Of a DNA stretch of 64,000 nt, positions 41,199 through 50,812 are shown in pieces. The notes beneath the pieces were generated by a model that ran no database searches, was not told where the DNA came from, and was given only the letters and a program-made list of their open reading frames with translations. This DNA is from CAXBDP01 sp963974465. Lineage in GTDB: Bacteria; Bacteroidota; Bacteroidia; Cytophagales; Cyclobacteriaceae. The translations under genes and the position numbers were made by a program. Within the stretch, counting starts at the first letter, position 1; the number at the start of each line of letters is the position of its first letter. The stretch is taken from NCBI GenBank assembly GCA_049340005.1, contig JBMPIY010000007.1. One strand, given 5' to 3'.

Positions 41199-42425
41199 TT
41201 GAATAAGAAAAAAATTTTTAATGATCCTGTTTATGGATTTATCTCCATTCCAAGCGAATTGATTTTTGATATAATCGAACACCCTTACTTCCAACGGTTA
41301 CGCAGGATTAAGCAACTCGGTTTAACCGACTATGTATATCCCGGTGCATTACATACCAGATTTCATCATGCGATTGGAGCTATGCACCTGATGAAGATCA
41401 CTTTGGACAATTTGAGGGACAAAGGAAATGAAATTAGCGATGAAGAATATGAAGCAGCTTTAATTGCGATTTTACTGCACGATATCGGGCATGGTCCGTT
41501 TTCGCATGCATTGGAATTTAGCTTACTCAAAAATATTCAGCACGAATTACTTTCCTCATTATTAATAAACGAGCTCAATACTCAATTTGATGGAGCCTTA
41601 GATTTGGCTGTAAAGATTTTCAACAACCAATACAAACGCACTTTTTTTAACCAGCTCGTCGCAAGCCAATTAGATATCGACAGGCTTGATTACTTGAAAA
41701 GAGATAGCTTCTTTACTGGTGTTTCCGAAGGTACAATTGGTGCAGAAAGAATCATCAAGTTACTTGATGTCCGTAATGATCAATTACTAGTGGAAGAAAA
41801 GGGTATTTATAGCATTGAGAATTTTTTGAATGCTCGAAGACTCATGTATTGGCAGGTTTATTTGCATAAAACTTCAGTAAGTGCAGAAAGGATGTTGATT
41901 AGCTTGATTAATCGAGCTAAATATCTTTGTGAACAGGGGGTGGAATTAATTGGAAGTGAGAGTTTGTTGATATTCCTAAAATCAAATGTTTCGCAAAAGG
42001 ACTTTGAAAGTCAGCCAAATTATTTGAGTCATTTTGCTAATTTGGACGACTTCGACATTTGGGGAGCTATTAAGATGTGGCAATCTCATGAGGATAAGAT
42101 TCTGAACACATTAGCAAACTGTCTTTTAAAACGAAAATTATTCAAAGTAAAACTTTCGAATGAAGAATTCAGTAATGAACAAAAGTTGGAGATAAAAACT
42201 AAACTGGAGAATGAACTTTGTATTGCTAAAGCAGATATAAAGTACTTTTACGATGAAGGAAGTATTAGTAATTCAGCTTATATGTCCCAACAAAGGATTT
42301 ATATCTTAACTAAAAAGGGAAACATTATAGATATTGCTGATGCGGCAGATTTACCTAATATCCAAGCTCTGAGTAAAATCGTAAAGAAAAACTATATCTG
42401 CTGGGCTAAAAACCTAACTTTGTAA
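41199..42425 (+). CDS. HD-domain phosphohydrolase
   Basis: The 408-residue protein has the HD superfamily metal site: HHAIGAMHL near residue 53 and LLHDIGHGPFSHALE near 96-110, with later ASQLDIDRLDYLKRD typical of the SAMHD1/dGTPase-like group (YP_ family with FNDPVYGFI at the N terminus). It should hydrolyse a nucleotide phosphate, perhaps dNTP. No ATG precedes the conserved start; TTG at 41199 is the only good start (TTGAATAAGAAAAAA). It is divergent from porX. Confidence 0.88.
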   Translation: MNKKKIFNDPVYGFISIPSELIFDIIEHPYFQRLRRIKQLGLTDYVYPGALHTRFHHAIGAMHLMKITLDNLRDKGNEISDEEYEAALIAILLHDIGHGPFSHALEFSLLKNIQHELLSSLLINELNTQFDGALDLAVKIFNNQYKRTFFNQLVASQLDIDRLDYLKRDSFFTGVSEGTIGAERIIKLLDVRNDQLLVEEKGIYSIENFLNARRLMYWQVYLHKTSVSAERMLISLINRAKYLCEQGVELIGSESLLIFLKSNVSQKDFESQPNYLSHFANLDDFDIWGAIKMWQSHEDKILNTLANCLLKRKLFKVKLSNEEFSNEQKLEIKTKLENELCIAKADIKYFYDEGSISNSAYMSQQRIYILTKKGNIIDIADAADLPNIQALSKIVKKNYICWAKNLTL

Positions 42426-42498
42426 AAATTTGACATTCAAGATTCTCACTGATATTTAACAAAATGAATATCAGCGATTTATACAAAACACGCTTACT

Positions 42499-43524
42499 AT
42501 GAAAATAAGTGTTGAACAAATTGCCTTTTTGATTTCTGGAAAGGTAGAAGGCAATCCTAAAGCAACAATCCATACTGCGGGAAAAATAGAAAATGCAAAG
42601 GAGGGTGAAATTGCTTTTTTCGCTAATCCCAAATACGAAGAATATATATATAGCACAAATGCATCAGCTGTAATTGTTAAACATGATTTCAAACCTAAAA
42701 AATCAATTAATACAACCTTAATTCGGGTTGAGGATCCTTATTCTGCTTTCTCTAAACTATTAGAGGAATATCAGAAAATGATAAAGGAAGAGAAAATGGG
42801 CATTGAAGAGCCTTCATTTGTAGGTACTGGAACAAACATTGGTGAAGGAATTTTCAGAGGTGCATTTTCTTATATTGGTCATCATTGTACTATAGGGTCG
42901 AATGTTAAGATTTATCCGCAGGTTTGGGTCGGCGAGAATGTCTCTGTCGGAAACAACACTATAATATTTGCGGGAGCGAAGATTTATCCGGGATCTGTAA
43001 TAGGATCAAATTGCGTAATACATGCCGGAGCTGTAATTGGTAGCGATGGATTTGGTTTTGCTCCACAATCAGATGGCACCTACAAGACTATTCCACAACT
43101 GGGCAATGTAATCCTCGAAGATAATGTTTCTATCGGAGCCAATACGACAATAGATTGTGCAACAACTGGCTCAACTATAATTCGCAAAGGCTGCAAGCTT
43201 GACAATTTAGTAATGATAGCGCACAATGTAGAAATTGGTGCCAACACAGTAATAGCTGCCCAAGCAGGCATATCAGGATCTAGCAAATTAGGCAACAATT
43301 GTGTGCTTGGTGGCCAAGTTGGAATTGCGGGGCATTTGCATATTGCAGGCAAAACTTCTTTTGCCGCTCAGTCTGGCATGATGAAGAATGTAGAAGAAGA
43401 AAATACCGTCTGGTTGGGTTCACCAGCCTTTGAACATAAGCAGTATTTGCGATCCTACAGTATTTTCCGAAATTTACCTGAACTTAAAGAACGAATCACC
43501 AAACTTGAAAAGGGAGATAAATAA
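42499..43524 (+). CDS. lpxD: UDP-3-O-(3-hydroxyacyl)glucosamine N-acyltransferase
   Basis: The 341-residue protein has an N-terminal uridine-binding domain (VEQIAFLISG, EGEIAFFANPKY) and a left-handed beta helix of hexapeptide repeats (about 105-315). The catalytic His region is GSDGFGFAP and LDNLVMIAHNVEIGAN (with the conserved H). It adds the second acyl chain in lipid A synthesis. It is the first gene of the lpxD-lpxC/fabZ-lpxA-ABC run. Confidence 0.95.
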   Translation: MKISVEQIAFLISGKVEGNPKATIHTAGKIENAKEGEIAFFANPKYEEYIYSTNASAVIVKHDFKPKKSINTTLIRVEDPYSAFSKLLEEYQKMIKEEKMGIEEPSFVGTGTNIGEGIFRGAFSYIGHHCTIGSNVKIYPQVWVGENVSVGNNTIIFAGAKIYPGSVIGSNCVIHAGAVIGSDGFGFAPQSDGTYKTIPQLGNVILEDNVSIGANTTIDCATTGSTIIRKGCKLDNLVMIAHNVEIGANTVIAAQAGISGSSKLGNNCVLGGQVGIAGHLHIAGKTSFAAQSGMMKNVEEENTVWLGSPAFEHKQYLRSYSIFRNLPELKERITKLEKGDK

Positions 43525-43548
43525 TTCCCATCGGTTGAGAACAATATA

Positions 43549-44943
43549 ATGAACGTAAAACAGCACACTATCAAAGAACCTGTGAGTGTAGAGGGCGTGG
43601 GTCTTCATACAGGCTTATCCTGCACAATGACTTTTATGCCAGCTCCTCCTAACCATGGAATTAAATTCCAGCGGGTGGATTTGCCAGAAAAACCAATCAT
43701 CGATGCCGATGTGGACAATGTGGTAGATCTCTCAAGAGGAACGACAATAGAACAACACGGAGCTAGAGTTGGCACAATTGAGCATACCTTGGCTGCTCTA
43801 GTAGGTCTTCAGATCGATAATGTATTGATCGAAATCAATGCTCCAGAAGCACCAATTATGGATGGCAGCTCCAGAATGTTTGTGGAAGCAATCAACAAGG
43901 TTGGTACTCAAGAGCAAAGTGCTTTAAGAAATTTCCTTGAAGTAGAGGAGAGTATTTTCTTCAGAGACCCTGCTCGCCAAGTGGAAATTGCTGCTTTACC
44001 ACTCGACACTTACCGCGTTACTGTAATGGTGGATTACAACTCACCAGTTTTGGGTTCTCAGCATGCTAGTTTGAATGACATCACAGAATTTACGAATGAG
44101 ATTGCTTCCAGTCGTACATTTTGCTTTTTACATGAACTAGAAATGCTCCACAAAAACAATCTTGTTCGTGGAGGCGACCTCAACAATGCTATTGTGATTG
44201 TAGATAGGGTCGTGGAAGATCACGAATTGGAAAGTTTAGCTAAGCTTTTTAATAAGCCGAAAATTGAAGTGAAAAAGGAAGGTATTTTAAATAATATCGA
44301 CTTAAGACATAAAAATGAGCCTGCTCGCCACAAACTATTAGATGTGATGGGTGACTTGGCTTTGGTAGGAAGACCCATAAAAGCACAAATATTAGCCGCC
44401 CGCCCGGGTCATGCTGCCAATGTAGCATTTGCCAAAAAGCTAAAACGCATGGGAGAAAATGCGGGAGGTAAAAAGGCGCCTAAATATGACCCATCCCTCC
44501 CACCTGTGATGGACATTGCAGCCATAAGTAGAACCTTAAAGCACAGATATCCATTTGCCTTGCTTGACAAAGTCATCCATTTGGACGAAACATCTGTAAC
44601 AGGAGTGAAAAATGTGACGATTAATGAGCCATTTTTCCAAGGACATTTCCCAGATAACCCTGTAATGCCAGGCGTATTACAAGTTGAAGCAATGGCGCAA
44701 ACAGGAGGCATTTTAGTATTATCTACTGTACCTGACCCTGATAATTATTGGACGTACTTCCTTTCAATTGACAGCTGTAAATTCAGAAAAATGGTGATCC
44801 CGGGTGACACAATTATTTTTCATTGCAAACTGCTTGACCCAATAAAAAGAGGAATTGCCCGCATGCAAGGCATGGCCTATGTAGGAAAGACGCTCGTTTG
44901 CGAATCAATAATGACAGCTAGAATCGTAAAGAAAGATCAATGA
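43549..44943 (+). CDS. lpxC/fabZ: Bifunctional LpxC deacetylase / FabZ dehydratase
   Basis: The 464-residue fusion has LpxC (residues 1-~310): GVGLHTG, GTIEHTLAAL with zinc His, DGSSRMF, RHKLLDVMGDLALVG. FabZ follows (about 325-460): HRYPFALLDKV with catalytic His, GHFPDNPVMPGVLQVEAMAQ with catalytic Glu. Such a fusion is characteristic of Bacteroidota. It couples lipid A deacetylation and 3-hydroxyacyl-ACP dehydration. It overlaps lpxA by 4 bp. Confidence 0.96.
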   Translation: MNVKQHTIKEPVSVEGVGLHTGLSCTMTFMPAPPNHGIKFQRVDLPEKPIIDADVDNVVDLSRGTTIEQHGARVGTIEHTLAALVGLQIDNVLIEINAPEAPIMDGSSRMFVEAINKVGTQEQSALRNFLEVEESIFFRDPARQVEIAALPLDTYRVTVMVDYNSPVLGSQHASLNDITEFTNEIASSRTFCFLHELEMLHKNNLVRGGDLNNAIVIVDRVVEDHELESLAKLFNKPKIEVKKEGILNNIDLRHKNEPARHKLLDVMGDLALVGRPIKAQILAARPGHAANVAFAKKLKRMGENAGGKKAPKYDPSLPPVMDIAAISRTLKHRYPFALLDKVIHLDETSVTGVKNVTINEPFFQGHFPDNPVMPGVLQVEAMAQTGGILVLSTVPDPDNYWTYFLSIDSCKFRKMVIPGDTIIFHCKLLDPIKRGIARMQGMAYVGKTLVCESIMTARIVKKDQ

Positions 44944-45719
44944 TCCATCCATTAGCATCCATAGACCCCAGTGCGAAAATCGCTGAAAATGTAAGCATTG
45001 GGCCATTTACAACGATACATGGTGATGTAGAAATAGGCGAAGGAACTTGGATAAGCTCGAATGTCACCATTTTTAATGGTACACGAATTGGCAAAAATTG
45101 TAAAATATATCCAGGTGCAGTAATCGCTTCTACACCTCAAGATTTGAAGTTTGATGGCGAAAAAACCTATGTGAAAATAGGCGATAATACTGACATTAGA
45201 GAATGTGTAACCATTAGCAGAGGAACAAAAGATCGTTTTGAAACATCCATTGGATCCAATTGTCTATTAATGGCTTATGTGCATATCGCCCACGACTGTA
45301 TAGTTGGCAATAATTGCATTTTAGCTAATGCAGTTCAGCTTGCAGGACATGTAATTATTGATGAATTTGCCATTGTTGGTGGCGTAAGTGCTGTTCACCA
45401 ATTTGTGAAAATAGGTGCTCATTCTATGGTGTCAGGCGGAAGCTTAGTAAGAAAAGATGTCCCACCTTATATCAAAGCAGGACGTGAACCACTTAGCTAT
45501 GCTGGGATCAATTCTATCGGCTTACGAAGAAGAGGATTTAGCAATGAAACCATTAATGAGATTCAAGAAATTTATAGATTTTTATTCTTGAAAGGCTTGA
45601 ATAATTCAAAAGCACTTGAAGCTGTTGAAACAGAATTGCCTGCTTCTCGGGAGAGAGATTTAATAATAACTTTTTTCAGAGAATCTGATCGAGGTATCAT
45701 GAAAGGATACTCTAAATAA
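44940..45719 (+). CDS. lpxA: Acyl-[ACP]-UDP-N-acetylglucosamine O-acyltransferase
   Basis: The 259-residue protein has left-handed beta-helix hexapeptides (IHPLASIDPSAKIAENVSIG onward to ~190), HIAHDCIVGNN with the catalytic His, and an alpha-helical C-terminal part (GINSIGLRRRGFSNETINEI, which is the LpxA signature). It performs the first step of lipid A synthesis. ATGA overlap with the lpxC/fabZ stop codon indicates translational coupling. Confidence 0.96.
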   Translation: MIHPLASIDPSAKIAENVSIGPFTTIHGDVEIGEGTWISSNVTIFNGTRIGKNCKIYPGAVIASTPQDLKFDGEKTYVKIGDNTDIRECVTISRGTKDRFETSIGSNCLLMAYVHIAHDCIVGNNCILANAVQLAGHVIIDEFAIVGGVSAVHQFVKIGAHSMVSGGSLVRKDVPPYIKAGREPLSYAGINSIGLRRRGFSNETINEIQEIYRFLFLKGLNNSKALEAVETELPASRERDLIITFFRESDRGIMKGYSK

Positions 45720-45730
45720 TCTGATTCTTG

Positions 45731-46354
45731 ATGGAAATCCATTTAACTGATTTAAGCAAAAGGTTTAACCGTGAATGGATATTTCATGAATTGAATTACA
45801 AGTTTTTATCTAATAAAATCTATGCAATTGTAGGACCTAATGGAAGTGGTAAATCCACACTAATACGAATTATCTCTGGGCAAATGCCCTTTACCAGCGG
45901 AAAAATAAATTACTCCTCTGGAGGAATAATTATTTCATCTGAAAATATTTATAGGGAAATATCAATTGCAGCTCCATATATGGAGCTAATCGAAGAACTT
46001 ACGTTAGAAGAAATCTGGAAATTCCACTTTAAGTTCAAAAATGGCCCTTTAATAAATGACACAGATGAGGTAATCCAAATATTGGGTTTAGAAAAAGGAA
46101 GAGGTAAGGTTATAAAGAATTATTCATCAGGCATGAAACAGCGTCTTAAGCTTGGTTTGGCCTTTTTTTCAGATACGGAATTATTACTTCTTGATGAGCC
46201 AACAAGTAACTTAGATGAAAATGGAATGCAGATGTATTTGAAGCTTATTGAGAATTGGAAATCAAATCGAACAATCCTCATTGGCTCTAATCAACTGCAG
46301 GAATATCAAATGTGTGATGGGAAGTTGGATATCATCGAATTTAGTAAGAATTAG
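45731..46354 (+). CDS. ABC transporter ATP-binding protein
   Basis: The 207-residue ATPase has Walker A GPNGSGKST (about 34-42), a Q-loop region, signature YSSGMKQRLKLGLAF and Walker B LLLLDEPTSNLD with the H-loop replaced by Ser/Asn (IGSNQLQE). ATG at 45731 is preferred to TTG at 45728. It follows lpxA by 11 bp. No permease gene is adjacent, so its partner must lie elsewhere; in related Bacteroidota this ATPase is also next to lpxA. Confidence 0.9.
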   Translation: MEIHLTDLSKRFNREWIFHELNYKFLSNKIYAIVGPNGSGKSTLIRIISGQMPFTSGKINYSSGGIIISSENIYREISIAAPYMELIEELTLEEIWKFHFKFKNGPLINDTDEVIQILGLEKGRGKVIKNYSSGMKQRLKLGLAFFSDTELLLLDEPTSNLDENGMQMYLKLIENWKSNRTILIGSNQLQEYQMCDGKLDIIEFSKN

Positions 46355-46430
46355 AGTCAGAAAAACTAATCAATATTGAGAACGTTTCTTAATTTGTGAG
46401 CCAATTAAGTAATGTCATATTTAAGATAAA

Positions 46431-46556
46431 ATGAAAAACAAAATAACAATTTTCTTTTTGCTTATTGCGTTAAGCATAACAGTATCGAGTTGCAGCTGGG
46501 CTGGCAACAGTGAAAACACCGGTCCGAAACCTGTAGAACCAGCTCCACAAATTTAA
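46431..46556 (+). CDS. Small predicted lipoprotein (41 aa)
   Basis: A 41-residue reading frame: MKNKITIFFLLIALSITVSS then Cys (lipobox VSSC), followed by a short polar, proline-rich tail ending KPVEPAPQI. The mature peptide would be about 20 residues. It resembles the next gene's lipoprotein in its signal sequence. It may be expressed as a small outer-membrane lipoprotein, but there is no homology support. Confidence 0.55.
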   Translation: MKNKITIFFLLIALSITVSSCSWAGNSENTGPKPVEPAPQI

Positions 46557-46640
46557 TTCTCCATAAAAAGCTTCAATAAATATATCCCAATTAGGGATGT
46601 ATATTGAATTGTGCTTTATTTAACACTTGAATTTACGAAA

Positions 46641-47126
46641 ATGAAAAAAACTAATTGGCTTAACTTTATTATACTCCTTTTATCAGTTGCAATATTTTCA
46701 TCGTGTGGTGGTGGCGGCAGTTCAGATCCTGATCCGGAACCACAACCAACAGCAGAGGAATTACAAGTAGCCAAAATTGCTGGAACAAGTGCTAAAACTT
46801 GGACAGCTACAGCTATTACCTTTAATGGTGCACCATCTGAAACCTACAATAATCCATCTGCCTTTTCAATCACATTCAGAACGGCAAAAACTTATAGTAC
46901 CAATACTGGTTCACCTGTATTTCAAAGCTCTGGAAATTGGGCCTTTAACAATGGGAATTTGAATTCATTGATCTTTGACAGCAATCAAAATACGATTGCC
47001 ACCGTTTCGGGATTGAATTCTGCTGGCACTCAAATGACTCTCACAATAGACTTTGAGCTTGCTAGTACTGGCGGGAGGATAGAAGCTATTAATGGCAGGT
47101 ACGTATTTACACTTACTTCCAATTAA
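46641..47126 (+). CDS. Predicted lipoprotein, unknown function
   Basis: The 161-residue protein has a lipoprotein signal (MKKTNWLNFIILLLSVAIFS followed by SCGGGGSSDPDP, lipoprotein Cys in a lipobox-like FSSC). A Pro/Glu linker follows and then a compact beta-rich domain (about 45-161) with KTWTATAITFNGAP and FSITFRTAKTYSTN, similar in style to lipocalin-like lipoproteins of Bacteroidota. ATG at 46641 is chosen as signal start; an upstream extension to 46611 is not needed. Convergent with mutS2 (5 bp). Confidence 0.75.
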   Translation: MKKTNWLNFIILLLSVAIFSSCGGGGSSDPDPEPQPTAEELQVAKIAGTSAKTWTATAITFNGAPSETYNNPSAFSITFRTAKTYSTNTGSPVFQSSGNWAFNNGNLNSLIFDSNQNTIATVSGLNSAGTQMTLTIDFELASTGGRIEAINGRYVFTLTSN

Positions 47127-47131
47127 TCAAA

Positions 47132-49525
47132 TTATTTAAGTGAGACAATTGTAACGCCGGCTCCACCAAAGTCGGCGTGTTCGTCCCTCATTGATTTCAC
47201 AAAAGACAAGCTTTTAAGTTGACTGCGCACCAGTTGACGTAAAATCCCATCTCCTTTGCCATGTAAAATCCTTACCTCATTTTGGTTGAGAAGTAACGCT
47301 CTATCCATAAAGCGATCTAAATCCGGCATTGCCTCCTCTCCTCTTTTACCTCTCAAATCGAGCTGTGCTGAGAATTCAGCCATTTCAGATGCATAATTGA
47401 TTCCTGATTTATTTGAGCCTGATTTCACCTCCGATTTGGTATTTTTTGCCACCGCTCCAACTTTCTTTAATCTACTCAATTTCACATTCGATTTGAGTTG
47501 GCCAATCATTACCTCTACATTATTACCTTTCACAGTCATTACTTGAGCTATTGCACCTGAATCTGCAATTTCTACGATATCGCCAGACTGGATTGGCCCT
47601 GTAAAAACTTGCTGCTTTTTAATGACTTTAGTCTTCTTCTCTTTTGGCTTAATCGTCTCTTCAAAGCTCTTGAGCTCAGTTCGAATCTCTTTTGTTGCTT
47701 CTTTTTCGCCCTTGACCTCTTTGATTTTTCTAATTGTGGCTTCTATCTTCTGATTAGCATTCTTCAGCAATAAAGCTGCTTCTTCCTTGGCTTGGTTAAT
47801 GATATTCTTTTTCTCAATCTCCAAATATGCTTTTAGAGACTCGTATTCTTCACTACTTTTAGCTAATCTCTTCTCAGTGGCAGTTAGTTGATTTTTCAAT
47901 CGCTCAGCGGCTCCTTTTTCCTTTTCAAGACGGATGAGTACTTTGTCATAGTTCACTCGCTCTTTGCCTATTTTTCTTCTAGCATTTGCAATTACCTCAG
48001 CATCAAGGCCAATTTTCCCAGCTATTTCTAAGGCAAATGAACTGCCCGGCTTTCCAATTTGGAGTTTATAAAGTGGCTCCAAATTCTCTAGATCGAACTG
48101 CATGGCTGCATTACGGATACCAGGAGTTTTTTCTGCAAGCTCTTTTAAGTTTGCATAGTGGGTGGTAATTACTCCATAAGACTTTCGGTTATTCAATTCC
48201 TCCAATATGGATTCGGCTATTGCTCCACCAAATTCTGGCTCCGTTCCTGTTCCAAATTCATCTATCAAAACAAGCGTCCGTTTATTTGCTAATTCAATAA
48301 ACATCTTCATAGAAGTAAGATGCGAACTGTAAGTACTTAAATCATTCTCAATCGATTGCTCATCTCCAATATCTAGGAAAATTTGATTGAAAATGCCAGA
48401 AACGGATTCATCTCCAAGTGGAACCGGGATACCGCATTGAATCATAAATTGAAGTAATCCCGCTGTCTTGAGTGTAACAGACTTACCTCCCGCATTCGGC
48501 CCACTAATTAGTAAAATTCGATTGTGAGAATCTAATTCAATATCTTGTGAAACAATGGCTTTTCCCAATGATTTATGCGCTAGGAAAAGAAGCGGGTGGG
48601 TAGCGTTTTTCCACGAAATACAAGGCCTTTTTTCAATTTCAGGACAGATTCCATTTACTTTAATCCCGAACCTTGCTTTGGCTCTTATAAAATCTAACAG
48701 ACCTAAAACTTTATAAGCATTTTGCAAATCTACTGTATGTGGTCTTAGGCGATCTGTTAAAGAAATCAGAATTCTAATGATCTCCTTTTTCTCTTGAAGT
48801 TCTAAATCGCGTAGCTCATTATTCAATTCCAACACAGCAGTTGGCTCCATATACACCGTTTGCCCTGTTGCCGACTCATCGTGAATAAAGCCCTTGAGAT
48901 GTCGCTTATGCTCAGATAGCACGGGAATTACCATTCTCCCGCCTCGGATAGTGTAAGTGGCATCTTCAGGCACATAACCTTTGCCTCTTGCCTCCCGCAT
49001 TACACTGTCCAGTACTTTTCTCACTCTAGATTGCGAAGCGGAGATATTACTGCGAATTTTTGCTAATGTTGGTGTCGCAGAACTTTTCATCTGCCCACTA
49101 TCATCAATGCATCTTGCCAGTTCTCTCAAGAAATCATCAGGCACTACCAAATTTTTACCTAGCGCATAGAGCTCAGGAAATTCCTCTTGGCGCTTTACAA
49201 AGAAATCTAGACTATTCTTTAAAAGAATAAGCCCCTTCGACAATTCATGAAAATCCTGTTCATCCAGATAACTTCCAAAAATTTCCGCTCTTTTGAGAGC
49301 ATAATTCATGTCCTTATAAGCGGTTGTTGGGTAGGGCTCGCCAGCTCGAAGTATATTTAAAAACTCTTCAGTCTGAGAATGCAACTTAACTACATATTGA
49401 AAATCGCGAGAAAATTTGAGATTTTCAGCAAACTGAATTCCAATAGGGCCTTGACATTCCTGCTTAATCAGCTCCAGAATTTTATCAAAGCCTAGCTTAT
49501 TTTCAATAGTTGATGGAAGTAGCAT
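47132..49525 (-). CDS. mutS2: MutS2 family ATPase with Smr domain
   Basis: The 797-residue protein lacks the mismatch-recognition N-terminal domains of MutS. It has a clamp/core region (about 1-290), ATPase with Walker A GPNAGGKSVTLKTAG (about 341-355), STYSSHLTSMKMF and LIDEFGTGTEPEFG (Walker B), a coiled coil (about 520-625), a KOW-like basic region, and a C-terminal Smr domain (LDLRGKRGEEA, LHGKGDGILR). MutS2 acts in recombination suppression or ribosome rescue (RqcU). It starts 12 bp downstream of the DUF4296 gene. Confidence 0.95.
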   Translation of the reverse strand: MLLPSTIENKLGFDKILELIKQECQGPIGIQFAENLKFSRDFQYVVKLHSQTEEFLNILRAGEPYPTTAYKDMNYALKRAEIFGSYLDEQDFHELSKGLILLKNSLDFFVKRQEEFPELYALGKNLVVPDDFLRELARCIDDSGQMKSSATPTLAKIRSNISASQSRVRKVLDSVMREARGKGYVPEDATYTIRGGRMVIPVLSEHKRHLKGFIHDESATGQTVYMEPTAVLELNNELRDLELQEKKEIIRILISLTDRLRPHTVDLQNAYKVLGLLDFIRAKARFGIKVNGICPEIEKRPCISWKNATHPLLFLAHKSLGKAIVSQDIELDSHNRILLISGPNAGGKSVTLKTAGLLQFMIQCGIPVPLGDESVSGIFNQIFLDIGDEQSIENDLSTYSSHLTSMKMFIELANKRTLVLIDEFGTGTEPEFGGAIAESILEELNNRKSYGVITTHYANLKELAEKTPGIRNAAMQFDLENLEPLYKLQIGKPGSSFALEIAGKIGLDAEVIANARRKIGKERVNYDKVLIRLEKEKGAAERLKNQLTATEKRLAKSSEEYESLKAYLEIEKKNIINQAKEEAALLLKNANQKIEATIRKIKEVKGEKEATKEIRTELKSFEETIKPKEKKTKVIKKQQVFTGPIQSGDIVEIADSGAIAQVMTVKGNNVEVMIGQLKSNVKLSRLKKVGAVAKNTKSEVKSGSNKSGINYASEMAEFSAQLDLRGKRGEEAMPDLDRFMDRALLLNQNEVRILHGKGDGILRQLVRSQLKSLSFVKSMRDEHADFGGAGVTIVSLK

Positions 49526-49537
49526 GAATGAAGGAAA

Positions 49538-49879
49538 CTAATCTATTTGTAGGGTTTTTTGACGGTAGTTTAAACTATCTACCACGGCACGATATATGTT
49601 GTTCATTTCTTCGATTTCGAGCAGGTAGTAGTTATAATTTTCAATGAAAACTGATTCACTGATATTATGTTTTCTAAGTACTTCATTTCCAAAAATGGCC
49701 GATAAAACTTTAGAGGAGTCTTGTGGCACATTCATAGCAAAGGCTTTACCTTCGCTTATGTGCATGTCTATCAGTAGCATAACCATCTGTTCTTTGGTCA
49801 GAAGCTTTTCAGGAATATTTTCCTTTGAGGAACATCCAATGACCGCCAGTGTAATGAGAATTAAAAAAATCTTTTTCAC
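49538..49879 (-). CDS. DUF4296 lipoprotein
   Basis: The 113-residue protein starts with a lipoprotein signal (MKKIFLILITLAVIGC, Cys16 in lipobox VIGC). LLTKEQMVMLLIDMHISEGKA and the C-terminal helix match DUF4296, a Bacteroidota family of unknown function. It precedes mutS2 in the same direction. Confidence 0.88.
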   Translation of the reverse strand: MKKIFLILITLAVIGCSSKENIPEKLLTKEQMVMLLIDMHISEGKAFAMNVPQDSSKVLSAIFGNEVLRKHNISESVFIENYNYYLLEIEEMNNIYRAVVDSLNYRQKTLQID

Positions 49880-49933
49880 GTCTGAAATTAATTAAATCGC
49901 CCTAATTTTAAAGATTGATTGGATTATAAATTG

Positions 49934-50812
49934 ATGAAGCAAATACTCAAGAAACTTCAAAAGTACGAAATCAGAATCCGTAAGGCTATTAATAACCAAA
50001 TGCAAGGCGACTTTCGTTCGGTTTTTAAAGGTTCGGGATTGGAATTCGATGATGTGCGACCCTACCAATATGGTGATGATGTACGTTCTATCGATTGGAA
50101 TGTATCTGCAAAAGGCCATGGAGTATATATTAAAACTTTCCGTGAAGAAAAAGAGCAAAACGTTTTTTTCGTTTTGGATGTGAGTGGCTCCCAAGAAATC
50201 GGGCAGCCTGGCAAACAAAAACTTGACATCGGAAGAGAGATCTGTGGAGTACTTAGCCTCAGCGCCATCAAAGAAGGAAGCCAAACAGGGCTTATCTGCT
50301 TTAGTGATCAGAAAGAATTGTTTATCAAAGCTGCAAAGGGAGTTGGGCATGGATACAAAATGGTTTACTCATTATTTGGCATGCAAACACATTCGCAAAA
50401 AACAGACCTAAAAGGAGCTATCAGTTTCACACGCCAAGTTTGTAAAAAAAGAAGTGTCATAATATTTATATCTGATTTTATAGACGAGAAGTACGAGGAC
50501 GATCTGAAAGCACTTGCAAGAAAACATGATTTGGTGATGATTCACTTATTCGACAATAGAGAAACTCAATTGCCTAGTTTGGGTTTAGTACCTTTGCTTG
50601 ACAAAGAAAGTGGAAAAACACTTTGGGTGAATACTTCTAGCAAAGATTTCCGTAACAACCTATCGAACACATTAGATGGTACACGTCAGAAATTAGAAGA
50701 TATAGGTCGCAGGTATCAGGCAGATTACCTACCAGTAAATACTGCAGATGACTATGTGCCCGCATTAATTAAATTATTTAAAATCAGAAATAGGGTTAGA
50801 AAAAGTGCTTAG
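49934..50812 (+). CDS. DUF58 domain protein (MoxR-associated)
   Basis: The 292-residue protein has GDFRSVFKGSGLEFDDVRPY, the DUF58 hallmark (about 23-42), and DDVRSIDWNVSAK. A VWA-like fold follows: VLDVSGS and IFISDFIDE. ATG at 49934 is used; a TTG start 15 bp upstream is possible. Partners of MoxR AAA ATPases; usually found with BatA/BatD. Here it is the first of three genes and is followed by an 8-bp overlap. Confidence 0.9.
   Translation: MKQILKKLQKYEIRIRKAINNQMQGDFRSVFKGSGLEFDDVRPYQYGDDVRSIDWNVSAKGHGVYIKTFREEKEQNVFFVLDVSGSQEIGQPGKQKLDIGREICGVLSLSAIKEGSQTGLICFSDQKELFIKAAKGVGHGYKMVYSLFGMQTHSQKTDLKGAISFTRQVCKKRSVIIFISDFIDEKYEDDLKALARKHDLVMIHLFDNRETQLPSLGLVPLLDKESGKTLWVNTSSKDFRNNLSNTLDGTRQKLEDIGRRYQADYLPVNTADDYVPALIKLFKIRNRVRKSA

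Noticed and set aside
42450..42480. Dyad CTGATATT...AATATCAG before lpxD as a terminator
   Set aside because: Only an 8-bp A+T-rich stem without a following T-run; not convincing as terminator for the HD gene.
49919..49933. Upstream TTG start of the DUF58 gene
   Set aside because: Adds five residues without family support; the ATG at 49934 matches the usual start.
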